From Candidatus Falkowbacteria bacterium UBA2355 (GTDB lineage Bacteria > Patescibacteriota > Patescibacteriia > Patescibacteriales > Patescibacteriaceae): 46,749 nucleotides of DNA. The number at the start of each line of letters is the position of its first letter. Position 1 is the stretch's first letter. The DNA lies in NCBI GenBank assembly GCA_002344425.1, contig DDTV01000008.1, positions 1-46,749 on the forward strand, in the 5' to 3' direction. Positions 32,693-41,784 of the stretch are shown here, piece by piece. The notes beneath the pieces were generated by a model. It did not search any database. It was not told the origin of the DNA and was given only the letters and a program-made list of their open reading frames with translations. The position numbers and the translations under genes were made by a program.

Positions 32693-33331
32693 TTAATTAA
32701 GGGAATAGGAGGGGTTTTCTATTTCATGTCGCCAGCATTCTGTTGTAATAATATCGGGGGCGGATTGCTTTTCATGATGGTTGTCATGCTTTAAATGAAG
32801 ACCGCCGCGCAGTTGAATTTCAATTGAGACGGATTGCCGTAGGGGAAATCTTCTGAAATATCTTTCCAATAAAATATGGTTAACCCGGAAAATAATTTGC
32901 CTTATTTTTTCACAAGTTATCAATCTTTGCTCGGTCGGATAGTCTGATTGAAAAGCATTCAACATCGTTAAGCCGCCAAGAATGTTGTTGATATAATGGA
33001 TGGCTGATTCGGCCGGTATATAACCGTGGACATGTTTCATAACCGCCAATAAGCGTTTATCATCCAAAACCATGCCGCCGTATTGGCCCATGGCAATGAA
33101 CAAGCCGTTAAAATTGTTTTTGAAATTTTCTATATGTGCGATAGATTCGTCGATGCCTTTATGGCTTGGTCCGGCAAAAACATCAAAAATAATGATGCCG
33201 TTAGGACCGATGGCCTGTATTTCAGAAAAACTTTTTACAAACTGAGCGTGACATTTAATCATTTCGCTTTTTTCATAAGATTTGAATGGATCAACCACAT
33301 AAATATTCGGAATCGAAGAGCTGTTTCCCAT
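32693..33331 (-). CDS. Hypothetical protein, possible degenerate receiver-like N-terminus
   Basis: A 212-residue protein of unknown family. The first 100 residues (PNIYVVDPFKSYEKSEM, GPNGIIIFDVFAGPSHKG, NGLFIAMGQYGG) alternate strands and helices like a Rossmann or receiver fold, but the usual phosphoacceptor cluster is not convincingly present. The C-terminal part is basic, with a His-rich LHLKHDNHHEKQ near 185. It has a clear AGGAG ribosome site 8-12 bases before the ATG, its own TTGACA promoter, and shares a terminator with purB. It belongs compositionally to the AT-richer block. Confidence 0.7.
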   Translation of the reverse strand: MGNSSSIPNIYVVDPFKSYEKSEMIKCHAQFVKSFSEIQAIGPNGIIIFDVFAGPSHKGIDESIAHIENFKNNFNGLFIAMGQYGGMVLDDKRLLAVMKHVHGYIPAESAIHYINNILGGLTMLNAFQSDYPTEQRLITCEKIRQIIFRVNHILLERYFRRFPLRQSVSIEIQLRGGLHLKHDNHHEKQSAPDIITTECWRHEIENPSYSLN

Positions 33332-33387
33332 GTTTATTTGTTCTCCTATATAATTTGTTTTTTAAATGTGCCTACTTCTGAATTTTG

Positions 33388-33416
33388 AAATTAACCCACA
33401 TGGGGATTTTTGTCAA
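33388..33416 (-). promoter_or_regulatory. Promoter of the 32693-33331 gene
   Basis: On the minus strand TTGACA (33411-33416), a 17-base spacer and TAATTT (33388-33393). A plus-strand TATAAT at 33423-33428 lies close by and may serve the surface-protein operon, giving a compact divergent control region. Confidence 0.65.
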
Positions 33417-33480
33417 ATATGCTATAATTAGGCTATAAAACTGGCTGTGCGTAACCAGTGTTTTAACCTTGATTTCCCCC

Positions 33481-35193
33481 ATGCGCAAAACCAAAGGTGA
33501 GAAGATACCGGTAATCTTCTCTCGATCCATATACTCACGCAAAACGACAAAAATTATTGTCGGATGTTTGGTTATCGGCGCGCTTATTGTTTACCCCATA
33601 ATTCACAGCAAGCAATTAAAGGCCGAAGAAGCGGTTTTTTATCCAGAAAATTGTTCCGGTTCTTGGAGCAATTCGTCCGCCGCGGCCGGTTATCCATCGG
33701 AGAATAAAGAAGGCTTGTCAACCGATGTTGCTCAGCCGACCGGAGCGGGACAAGAAATTGTTTGTAAGGATTTTAAGGGAGAGCTTCCGGCCGGAGCCAA
33801 TATAGTAAAAGCCGAATTGGAATTTGTTTGGTCAATCGGAGAGCGAACCATCATTCCGCAGCCAGCACCGATTGAAGAAACTTTCGATCCCGTTCAAGAG
33901 GAGTTTGAAATAATTGAAGAGCCGATTCTTGAAGAACCGAAATTGGAAGAACCGGAGAGCGAGGAGCCAGAGGCCACAGAACCGATTAATGAGGGGCCGG
34001 CTGTTGAAGAATCAGCGCCCGAGGCCGAAACAGAACCATCGACTGAAATTTTACCCGAAGTTTTGCCGCCCACTTCTTGGTTTAAGAAGATTTTTGCTTT
34101 GGAAGCCAAGGCTCAGGAAGAAGTTTTAAGTGAAATTCCGGCGGAAGAAGTCGAAGTCTTGCCTTTAACTGAGGAAGCGAATGAAAGCGTTTTGCCGGAA
34201 GAGCCGAGTCTTGAAGGCCAAACAGAAACTCCTACGCAAGCTGTTGAGCCGAGCCTTGAAGGCGAAACTGAAGCTGAGGTCGCCTTACCTGAAACTGTTC
34301 AAGGTACGGCTTTATTTGATTTGAATTATGGTTTGGGCGAAAGTCCTTGGGTTGGGCTTGGACAAATCGAAAGAGAAAGCTTGACTCAAAGATTTCCTAT
34401 CGCATTAAACTTTGCAGATATAGAGGCCTTGAAAATATCATTGCTTTCCCGCATGACGCTTGATGGAATCGATAATATATTTCTTGAAGCGGTCAAATTG
34501 GTTATTACTCATGACGGCGTCACGGTTATCAATGTTGTTGAAGGACCCGATTTGAGTATTGATACCTTAATAGATGAAGTCAGCGATGAGCGGTATTGGG
34601 CGGTTCTAATTAAACGGGAAAAAAATCAGCATTACGAAGTTTGGTATACCGACAGTGCACAGAAAGACAAACTTTTGCCTACGGCCAAGCGTCTTGCTCC
34701 GCCGCAATCGGTTTTAGAAGCGGCCATTGATTTTCTAACGCCCGGCCCAGCTCTTCCACAGGCTGAAGTTAAGACGGAAATTACTGTAACTATGGAACCG
34801 GAGATTACTCAGGTTGTTGAACCAATGGTCTCAACAACCGCTGAACCGTTGGTGACTGCGACTATGGAGCCTGAAGTTGAGACTCAAGAACCGTTAAAAG
34901 AAACAACAGAGGAGAACTCGTCTTGGAATTTTGTGGCGGGGAATGATTTAGCTGATGAATTTTCTTCGATTAAGCTGCAGGACGGTTTGATTTTCTGGCT
35001 GGCGCGCGACGGTAAGGCAATTTATATTTTTAATCCTTTGACCCAATCTTTAAGTTCGCAATCTTATGACCTTGGCGGCGGCGATAATTCTATTATATAC
35101 AAGGGTCCTTCCGGCGAAGATAGAAAGGCCATCTTTGATTTTCCTTCCAGAAAATTTGATTTTTTTGAAATAGAGAAATCTCATGAAGAGTAG
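33481..35193 (+). CDS. Secreted acidic Pro/Glu-rich surface protein
   Basis: A 570-residue protein, first of the surface locus. A basic N-terminus and hydrophobic helix (about 24-43, IIVGCLVIGALIVYPII) anchor or export it. Residues about 50-125 form a small domain (FYPENCSGSWSNSSAAAGYP). Residues 135-210 and 225-280 are low-complexity, built from EEP and PxxE units. The middle has a beta-rich domain (FDLNYGLGESPWVGLGQIER), followed by another T/P/E linker and a C-terminal domain (DEFSSIKLQDGLIFWLARDG). I do not recognise the domains. The ATG at 33481 is preferred to an upstream TTG at 33469. The last codons overlap the start of the giant protein gene by 11 bases. Confidence 0.75.
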   Translation: MRKTKGEKIPVIFSRSIYSRKTTKIIVGCLVIGALIVYPIIHSKQLKAEEAVFYPENCSGSWSNSSAAAGYPSENKEGLSTDVAQPTGAGQEIVCKDFKGELPAGANIVKAELEFVWSIGERTIIPQPAPIEETFDPVQEEFEIIEEPILEEPKLEEPESEEPEATEPINEGPAVEESAPEAETEPSTEILPEVLPPTSWFKKIFALEAKAQEEVLSEIPAEEVEVLPLTEEANESVLPEEPSLEGQTETPTQAVEPSLEGETEAEVALPETVQGTALFDLNYGLGESPWVGLGQIERESLTQRFPIALNFADIEALKISLLSRMTLDGIDNIFLEAVKLVITHDGVTVINVVEGPDLSIDTLIDEVSDERYWAVLIKREKNQHYEVWYTDSAQKDKLLPTAKRLAPPQSVLEAAIDFLTPGPALPQAEVKTEITVTMEPEITQVVEPMVSTTAEPLVTATMEPEVETQEPLKETTEENSSWNFVAGNDLADEFSSIKLQDGLIFWLARDGKAIYIFNPLTQSLSSQSYDLGGGDNSIIYKGPSGEDRKAIFDFPSRKFDFFEIEKSHEE

Positions 35194-38100
35194 ATTTCGC
35201 AAGCTGAGAATAATATTTTTGATCACGACAATAAGTTTGAGCGTGTTTTCCGGTTTTCATATTGAAGTAGAAAAGAAGGAGTCGGGCAGTAAGCTGGAGA
35301 CTAAAACAGCCAACCAAGCGCACGCCTCTTATCAATTCAACGCCTCGGGCGGAGAAATAGTTGTCGGTACGGCGCAGAATCGTTTAGCGGCGACCGCAAC
35401 AGCGGCCGAAGGCGTCAATGTCGGTTCATGGCAGGGATTATTAGCTGACGACGGTTTTCATTGGGGCGTTGCCAGTACGGCTTCGGGCATCAATTTTCAA
35501 GTAGTCATGAACGGAGTTCAACTTAACGGGGCCAATCAATTAATGATCCAAACTGAAATCGATGAAGACGCTACGGCGCCGGCTTTATTGGTTCAAATTT
35601 GCGATTGGACAACCGCAACTGGAGTCGATGCCGCAGCTGATGCCCAATGTACAACCGGCGGTTGGAGAACCTTGAACGGTAATAAAACAACAATTGCTCC
35701 AACAACTACGACCGCCTATCATTGGCAAATTTATGACGGCTATTTTACCAACGGCACGACCAATACTACTGTTGCAACACCTCTGACTAATTTTATAAAC
35801 GGCTCAAACGAAATTCGTATCCGCTATTTTTCAACAACCAATACTACAACGGTTGTGCACGTCGACTATGCCCGTGCTCTAGCCGTTATTAATCCTGTAT
35901 ATCAGGCCGGAGGTTTTACCAACAATACGGCTGGAACTGTTACAGGATATTATATGCGTACGAGCTCAGTCACCCAGGGAGCTTCGGATAACTCTCGTTT
36001 GCAGGTCGCGGGCACAGCCGGCGCCGCGATGGATTTTTATCTTTCTTTCAAAAACGTCAAAACTTACCCTAGCATGAATACGATTTTGGTTAGGGCCGAA
36101 TATTCGGGATCAACAACCAACACCGCATTGGAGCATCGGCCAAAAATTTATAATTTTAATTCAAGCGCCTGGGAAGATTTGGTTGGCGCCGATATAGATT
36201 ACAGTACAACCGAAGTGACCAATATTTTTGCTAAAAACAATATTACTATTTCAAACTATATATCAAGCGGCGAAATACGAGTCGGTTGGTACAACATGGA
36301 TGTCGGTACGCATTCTCTTTTGATTGACCAAATATATATCATGCTTGGTACAACAAATATTGATACGGCCGACTGCGAAATAAGTTTCGGTACGAATAGC
36401 GCTGGCGATTGCGCCAATACGAGAAACATTGATACGACCGGCACGGCTTCGACCTGGAATATTTTAACCGAAGATGAATCAAACACCTTCGGTCATAACT
36501 ATTACGCCTTGGATAACGACGCTGACGCGACAGTTGAAGAAGCCGCTTCGTCGCATGTTCGTTTTCAAGTTTCACAGCCGGATGATACGGCCGTAACCGG
36601 TTTGTTTTTTGCCGGACGCTTTATGTCGGGAACAGCCGGAACCGTCCAGCTAGGTATTAGAGATTTTTCAGCCGCGGCGCAAACTACCGGCGGTTGGTCG
36701 GCGGTCGGTGCGACTTCTACAACGGCTTTGACTTATACCGATAATATTACGGTCGGCGGCGCTTTGACCGGTGGTGCTATGGGCTGGTCAACCAATCCGC
36801 AGGATCATTATGACAATATTAACGGTCACTTGCGTTTGCGTTTGCGCACAACAACATCAGGCGCGACAACCAACAATTCAGTTAATCAATGGGATTTTGC
36901 GATGATGAGTTTACAATGGATTGAAGATCCTAATTACGATACCGCTACCTATCGTTTTAATACTTCGGGCGGACAGCTGGTTACGGGTACGGAACAGGCG
37001 ATCTTAGCAGCTACTGCCGTCGTGGCTAATAATGAGGGTACTAATCTTGGTTCATGGAAAGCGACTATAGGAGATGATGGTTTTACTTGGGGAATCGCTT
37101 CGACGACCGGTGGTTATAATGTGCAACTGATTATGGATGGCGTCGCTTTGAACGGCGCTAATCAATTAATGATACAAACCGAGTTTGACTTGGATGCTAC
37201 CGCGCCGAGTACCTTGGTGCAAATATGCGATTGGGTTACGGCCACAAGCGTTGATGCCGCGGCCGATGCGCAATGCACGACCGGCGGCTGGAGAACTTTA
37301 AACGGAAACAAAACCGCGATTACGTCTACAACCGCGACCGCCTATCATTGGCAAATTTATGACGGCTATTTTACCAATGGTTCAAATACTCCTATCTCCA
37401 CTCCGCTGACAAATTTCGTTAACAGCTCCAGCGAAATTCGAATTCGTTATTTTTCAACGACCAACACGACTTCGGTCGTGCATATTGATTATGCTCGCGC
37501 CTTGGCGGTTATTAATCCGGTATATCAAGCCGGCGGTTTCACTAATAATACGGCCGGTACGGTGACCGGTGATTATATGCGCACTAACTCGGGCGCGCAC
37601 TTGGCTTCGGATAACTCTCGTTTGCAGGTCGCGGGCACGGCCGGCGCCGCGATGGATTTTTATCTTTCTTTCAAAAACGTTAAAACTTATACGGGCATGA
37701 ATACTATTTTAGTCAGAGCCGAGTATTCGGGATCAACAACCAACACCGCCCTGGAACATAGGCCAAGGATTTATAATTTCAATACGCCGGGATGGGAAGA
37801 TTTGGTTACGGCGGATATTGATTACAGCACCACTGAAGTTACTAACATGTTTGCGAAAAACAATGTCACTGTTTCAAATTATATTTCGAACGGCGAAATA
37901 CGAATTGGTTGGTACAACATGGATGTCGGTACGCATTCTCTTTTGATTGACCAAATATATATTATGCTTGGTACGACTAATACCGATAGCGGGGGATGTA
38001 CAATCTCTTTCGGGACAAATAGCGCCGGTGATTGTACAAATACTAGAAATATTATTACAACTGAAACAGCCAGTACTTGGAATATTTTAACCGAAGATGA

Positions 38101-39598
38101 ATCCAATACTTTTGGCCATAATTACTATGCGTTGGACAACGATGCTGACGCAACGGTTGAAGAGGCGGCTGCTTCCAATATTCAATTTAGCGTTACGCAG
38201 CCCACTAATAGCGCGGTAACGGGAATTTTCTTTGCCAGCCGGCATATGTCCGGTGCGGCCGGTACGACGGTTATCGGGATTCGGGATTATTCGGCATTTA
38301 CTAACGCTGTCGGCGGCTGGTCTTCAGTCACTGGTAATGGTACAACCGCATTGGCTTATACGGATAACATTGTAGTGGGCGGTACGGCTAGCGGAGGAGC
38401 AATGGGTTGGGCGACCAATCCGGAGGACCATATTGATAATGAACAGAATTTAATGAATATTCGTTTAAGAACCAGTGCCTCAGGAGCAACTACTAATAAT
38501 TCAGTTAATCAATGGGATTTTGCCATGGTTAGTTTGCAATGGATTGAAACCGAAGAAAGTTATGATCAATATTCATATCGTTTTTACGCCAATAACAACA
38601 GCACGGATGTTGGTAGCCCATTAGCTAACCAGGACGTAACCGCAACTTTGGCTTCGGCCGGAGATGCTTTTCGCTTGCGTATGCTAACGACCTTGTTGTC
38701 CGGATCTTTATGGCCCTCGGCCGCGAGTCTAAAATTGCAATTTGTCGGCAAAGGAACCGGTACTTGCGCGGCGCCCAGTGGCGGTACGCCGGCAACATAT
38801 ACTGATGTTACCGGAAGTACGGTAATCCAATTTAATGATAATGCAACGCCGGCTGACGGCGCGGCTTTGACAACTAACGCCAATGACCCGACGCACTCGG
38901 GATATGTTATTCGTCCGCAAACTTATGAAGAAGCTAATAACTTTACTAACTCGCAGAGCCGCATTAACGGTTTGAAACAGGATATGTTGTGGGACTTTTC
39001 TTTAAAAGATAATTCCGCGCCTTCCGGTACGGCCTATTGTTTTAGAATAATTGAAAGTGATGGAACTGTTTTAAGCACTTATACTCAATATCCGCAAATT
39101 ACCACCGCTTCTTCTTCCTTAACTATGTCGATGTCATTGTCCGACGCCGCAATTGGGTTTGGAACTCTTTCGTCATCAGCGGCGCGTTATGCAACAGGGG
39201 ACACCTTGGGCTCAGGCACCGAAACATCAGCCCACACTATTGCCGTGTCTTCGTCGGGAACAACCGGCTATACTTTATATGTTCGAGGCGATACCTTGGC
39301 TAAGGGTGCGGCAACAATTTCCGCCATAGGAGCTACGCCCGCCGCCTCAAGTCCGGGAAACGAGCAGTTTGGAATTAGGGCAACGGTCAGTGGCGGAACG
39401 GCTACAGTCGCATCTCCCTATAATCACGCCAGTAATTATGGATATGATGCCACGGGTACAACGCAAGATGATATTGGTTCTGCTTCAGCAGCTTCAACCG
39501 ATACCTTTACCATGAGATACTTATGCAATATCTCCGGTGCAACCGATGCGGGAGCTTACTCAACGACCTTGACCTATACGGCCGTAGGCAGTTTTTAA
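35183..39598 (+). CDS. Giant repeat-containing surface protein
   Basis: A 1471-residue secreted protein with an N-terminal signal segment (about 8-24). Residues 50-589 and 590-1122 are two tandem copies of the same unit, each beginning with Y-x-F-N-x-SGG and ending in SLQWIE, rich in Thr, Asn and Gly and predicted as stacked beta-sandwich domains. A different domain follows (YRFYANNNSTDVGSPLANQD, about 1130-1305). The last 155 residues (SDAAIGFGTLSSS to TLTYTAVGSF) are homologous to the C-terminus of the next protein and may bind the cell surface. It probably forms an adhesin or S-layer-like fibre. The gene is the largest in the window; copies share long identical DNA stretches. Confidence 0.88.
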   Translation: MKSRFRKLRIIFLITTISLSVFSGFHIEVEKKESGSKLETKTANQAHASYQFNASGGEIVVGTAQNRLAATATAAEGVNVGSWQGLLADDGFHWGVASTASGINFQVVMNGVQLNGANQLMIQTEIDEDATAPALLVQICDWTTATGVDAAADAQCTTGGWRTLNGNKTTIAPTTTTAYHWQIYDGYFTNGTTNTTVATPLTNFINGSNEIRIRYFSTTNTTTVVHVDYARALAVINPVYQAGGFTNNTAGTVTGYYMRTSSVTQGASDNSRLQVAGTAGAAMDFYLSFKNVKTYPSMNTILVRAEYSGSTTNTALEHRPKIYNFNSSAWEDLVGADIDYSTTEVTNIFAKNNITISNYISSGEIRVGWYNMDVGTHSLLIDQIYIMLGTTNIDTADCEISFGTNSAGDCANTRNIDTTGTASTWNILTEDESNTFGHNYYALDNDADATVEEAASSHVRFQVSQPDDTAVTGLFFAGRFMSGTAGTVQLGIRDFSAAAQTTGGWSAVGATSTTALTYTDNITVGGALTGGAMGWSTNPQDHYDNINGHLRLRLRTTTSGATTNNSVNQWDFAMMSLQWIEDPNYDTATYRFNTSGGQLVTGTEQAILAATAVVANNEGTNLGSWKATIGDDGFTWGIASTTGGYNVQLIMDGVALNGANQLMIQTEFDLDATAPSTLVQICDWVTATSVDAAADAQCTTGGWRTLNGNKTAITSTTATAYHWQIYDGYFTNGSNTPISTPLTNFVNSSSEIRIRYFSTTNTTSVVHIDYARALAVINPVYQAGGFTNNTAGTVTGDYMRTNSGAHLASDNSRLQVAGTAGAAMDFYLSFKNVKTYTGMNTILVRAEYSGSTTNTALEHRPRIYNFNTPGWEDLVTADIDYSTTEVTNMFAKNNVTVSNYISNGEIRIGWYNMDVGTHSLLIDQIYIMLGTTNTDSGGCTISFGTNSAGDCTNTRNIITTETASTWNILTEDESNTFGHNYYALDNDADATVEEAAASNIQFSVTQPTNSAVTGIFFASRHMSGAAGTTVIGIRDYSAFTNAVGGWSSVTGNGTTALAYTDNIVVGGTASGGAMGWATNPEDHIDNEQNLMNIRLRTSASGATTNNSVNQWDFAMVSLQWIETEESYDQYSYRFYANNNSTDVGSPLANQDVTATLASAGDAFRLRMLTTLLSGSLWPSAASLKLQFVGKGTGTCAAPSGGTPATYTDVTGSTVIQFNDNATPADGAALTTNANDPTHSGYVIRPQTYEEANNFTNSQSRINGLKQDMLWDFSLKDNSAPSGTAYCFRIIESDGTVLSTYTQYPQITTASSSLTMSMSLSDAAIGFGTLSSSAARYATGDTLGSGTETSAHTIAVSSSGTTGYTLYVRGDTLAKGAATISAIGATPAASSPGNEQFGIRATVSGGTATVASPYNHASNYGYDATGTTQDDIGSASAASTDTFTMRYLCNISGATDAGAYSTTLTYTAVGSF
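35330..36949 (+). repeat. Tandem duplication, copy 1 (about 1.62 kb)
   Basis: First copy of a unit of about 540 codons. Aligned landmarks such as GCTTCGGATAACTCTCG (35981 and 37604) and ACAACATGGATG (36291 and 37914) are 1623 bases apart; another pair at 35715 and 37341 is 1626 apart, showing small in-frame indels. Confidence 0.9.
36950..38549 (+). repeat. Tandem duplication, copy 2 (about 1.6 kb)
   Basis: Second copy of the unit, starting at TATCGTTTTAATACTTCGGG and ending after SLQWIE. It matches copy 1 throughout in protein and keeps several near-identical DNA segments. Confidence 0.9.
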
Positions 39599-39671
39599 TA
39601 GACGTTTGGCCGTACTTATGCTATAATAAATTCATATTAACTTATCCACATAGCTAAATATTCTCTATTAT

Positions 39672-40751
39672 ATGAGGAAAACTTCTTTAAAGCGCATTGT
39701 TAATGTGCTTGTCATCGCCTCCTTGTTGGCTGTCATGTCGAATTTCGGCTATCAAGTACAGGCCGCTCCGGTTACTACTTTTTCTGACAATTTAAGCCGT
39801 CTGCGCACCAGCACTTTGGCAGATCATACGATTAAATTCGTTACCCCGACCGGTTTGACCGCTGGTCAAGCATTTACCCTGACTTTTGACGCTGATTTTA
39901 CAATGGGAAGCTTTGCGGCAGCCAACTTTGACTTGGCGACCGGCGCGACCTGCGGTTCAATTTCTAGTGAAAGAACTTTGGGTACCGGCGCACCTTCGGG
40001 CGCAACTTGGCAAGTCGGTCAATCAAGCCAAGTCGTAACCTTTACCTCTGGCACTGATACGATTACCGCTGGACACTGCGTTGAAGTTCAAATCGGATCC
40101 AATGCGACTAGCGGCGGTTCTGGCACCACGCAGATTACCAACCCCTCATCAGCGCAAACCGCAACTTTGGCGGTAAGCGTTAACTCCGGAGCTGATTCAG
40201 GTACGGCCGGTATTGCAATTATTGACACTCCTTTTGATCAGGTAACCGTAACCGCTAACGTTGATCCGACAATTTCTTTTGCGGTCTCCGATTCTTCAAT
40301 CGGTTTCGGAACCCTGTCTTCTTCGGATGATAGGTTTGCAACCGGCGATACAAACGGTAACAGCTCGGAAACGGTTGGACACAATTTAACCGTCGGAACT
40401 AACGCTACTTCTGGTTATGTTTTGTATGTATTGGGCGGTACCTTGACCAGCGGCGCAAATACGATTGACGCCATTGGCGGTTCAGCTACAGCTTCAACCA
40501 CAAATACTGAGCAGTTTGGTTTGAAATTGGTTGTTAACGGCGGCGGCGGAGCCGGCAGTCCTTTGGCTCCTTATAATACCGCTAACTACGCTTATAACGC
40601 GACCGCTTCAACTCAGGATGATATAGCTTCGCACACCGGTCCGTCAGCGACCCGAACCTTTGACGTCACTTATGTAGCCAATATTACCAGCGCGACCGAA
40701 GCCGGCAGTTATACGACAACCCTAACATATACCGGTACCGGCAGCTTCTAA
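39672..40751 (+). CDS. Secreted surface protein sharing the giant protein's C-terminal domain
   Basis: A 359-residue protein with a signal peptide (cleavage probably after VQA near 33, FGYQVQAAPVTTF). Residues 35-195 are a Thr/Ala/Gly-rich beta domain. Residues 200-359 (SDSSIGFGTLSSSDDRF to TLTYTGTGSF) align with the C-terminus of the 1471-residue protein: both have IGFGTLSSS, TSGYVLYV or TGYTLYV, NTEQFG or GNEQFG, the T-Q-D-D-I segment and a final Y-T/S-T-T-L-T-Y-T. The domain's size and its end pattern recall WxL domains, though a W-x-L motif is absent. It may be the small partner in a surface layer. A TATAAT lies at 39622-39627, leaving a leader of about 40 bases without a ribosome site. 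Confidence 0.85.
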   Translation: MRKTSLKRIVNVLVIASLLAVMSNFGYQVQAAPVTTFSDNLSRLRTSTLADHTIKFVTPTGLTAGQAFTLTFDADFTMGSFAAANFDLATGATCGSISSERTLGTGAPSGATWQVGQSSQVVTFTSGTDTITAGHCVEVQIGSNATSGGSGTTQITNPSSAQTATLAVSVNSGADSGTAGIAIIDTPFDQVTVTANVDPTISFAVSDSSIGFGTLSSSDDRFATGDTNGNSSETVGHNLTVGTNATSGYVLYVLGGTLTSGANTIDAIGGSATASTTNTEQFGLKLVVNGGGGAGSPLAPYNTANYAYNATASTQDDIASHTGPSATRTFDVTYVANITSATEAGSYTTTLTYTGTGSF

Positions 40752-40778
40752 GCAGAATTATCCATTTTGAGATTTTTT

Positions 40779-41771
40779 ATGAAATCACTCAATATCCGCC
40801 GCTTGAGGATAGCCCTCATTGTCGGCGGATTATTGCTTGCTACTCCTTTGTTTCAAGTTAAGGCCATGACCGTTTCGCCGGTTAGGCTTGAGCTATCCGG
40901 CGACCCAGGAACAACGGTCGGCGGGTTTTTCAAGGTTATTAACGAAGAGAATGAAACCAAGACCCTCTATACCAGTTTTGAAAATTTTGAAGCCATGGGA
41001 GAGACGGGTTCTCCTAACTTTGTAAAAGCCAATGAAGGATTGGCTACTTGGCTTAATGCTCCAAAGGAAATAACCGTTGGCCCAGGAGAAAGCAAGGTGG
41101 TTGATTTCGCCGTAACTATTCCTGCTACCGCCGAACCGGGCGGATATTTTGCTGCAATTTTTCTAGGAACCAATCCGCCTTCGCAAGATCAAAGCCAATT
41201 ATCGATTGGTGCAAGAATTGGCACCTTGGTTTTATTCCGTGTCAACGGCGAAATTGAAGAGGGCGGTGCTTTGCTTGAATTCGGAACCAAAAATCAAAAA
41301 AAATTCTTCGCGGCCTTACCGATTAATTTTTACTATCGTTTTCAGAATACCGGCGCCGATCGAGTTTTGCCTAAGGGAAACCTTGAGATTAAAAACATCT
41401 TTGGCCAAACGGTAAAAAATCTTAACCCTAACCCGACGCAAGGCAGTGTTTTACCGCGCAGCATTCGTCGTTTTGAAGTTTGGTGGCAAAGCGGAGATAG
41501 TGAAGAAGCGCCGTCTGAGCAGGTTAAAAAGCAAGGTTTTTTTGAAGCGGCCGCCTATCAATGGAATAATTTCGCCCTTGGTTCATTCAGCGCTAATTTG
41601 GGAATAGTTTACGGCGAGTCCAATGAAAATGCGGTTGCCGATTTTTCGTTTTTCGTTTTACCTTGGCAGTTATTAACAATAATAATCTTGGCCTTATTGA
41701 TCACTTGGTTATTGTTGAGGTTTATTATCAAGCGTTATAACCGATTTATTATCAAGCGCGCCCGCTCTTAA
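40779..41771 (+). CDS. DUF916-like membrane-anchored protein
   Basis: A 330-residue protein. A signal peptide (about 8-27) is followed by MTVSPVRLELSGDPGTTVGG and FKVINEENETKTLYTSFENF, an Ig-like beta domain resembling the DUF916/WxL-interacting N-terminal domain, then a second beta domain and a C-terminal membrane helix (about 289-310, LLTIIILALLITWLLLRFI) with a basic tail. This topology matches the DUF916-DUF3324 proteins that accompany WxL proteins. Homology is suggested by pattern, not shown by alignment. The ATG at 40779 is preferred to an in-frame TTG at 40767. It is a plausible anchor for the two preceding surface proteins. Confidence 0.75.
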   Translation: MKSLNIRRLRIALIVGGLLLATPLFQVKAMTVSPVRLELSGDPGTTVGGFFKVINEENETKTLYTSFENFEAMGETGSPNFVKANEGLATWLNAPKEITVGPGESKVVDFAVTIPATAEPGGYFAAIFLGTNPPSQDQSQLSIGARIGTLVLFRVNGEIEEGGALLEFGTKNQKKFFAALPINFYYRFQNTGADRVLPKGNLEIKNIFGQTVKNLNPNPTQGSVLPRSIRRFEVWWQSGDSEEAPSEQVKKQGFFEAAAYQWNNFALGSFSANLGIVYGESNENAVADFSFFVLPWQLLTIIILALLITWLLLRFIIKRYNRFIIKRARS

Positions 41772-41784
41772 TTTTGTTAGTTTC

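Noticed and set aside
35330..38549. CRISPR or satellite array suggested by repeated DNA
   Set aside because: The repeats are two long in-frame protein-coding units, not short repeats with spacers.
39642..39650. TTATCCACA, a perfect DnaA-box match in the gap before the 359-residue gene
   Set aside because: I noticed only this one box, and there is no dnaA, dnaN or AT-rich unwinding region nearby; a single 9-mer match is expected by chance.
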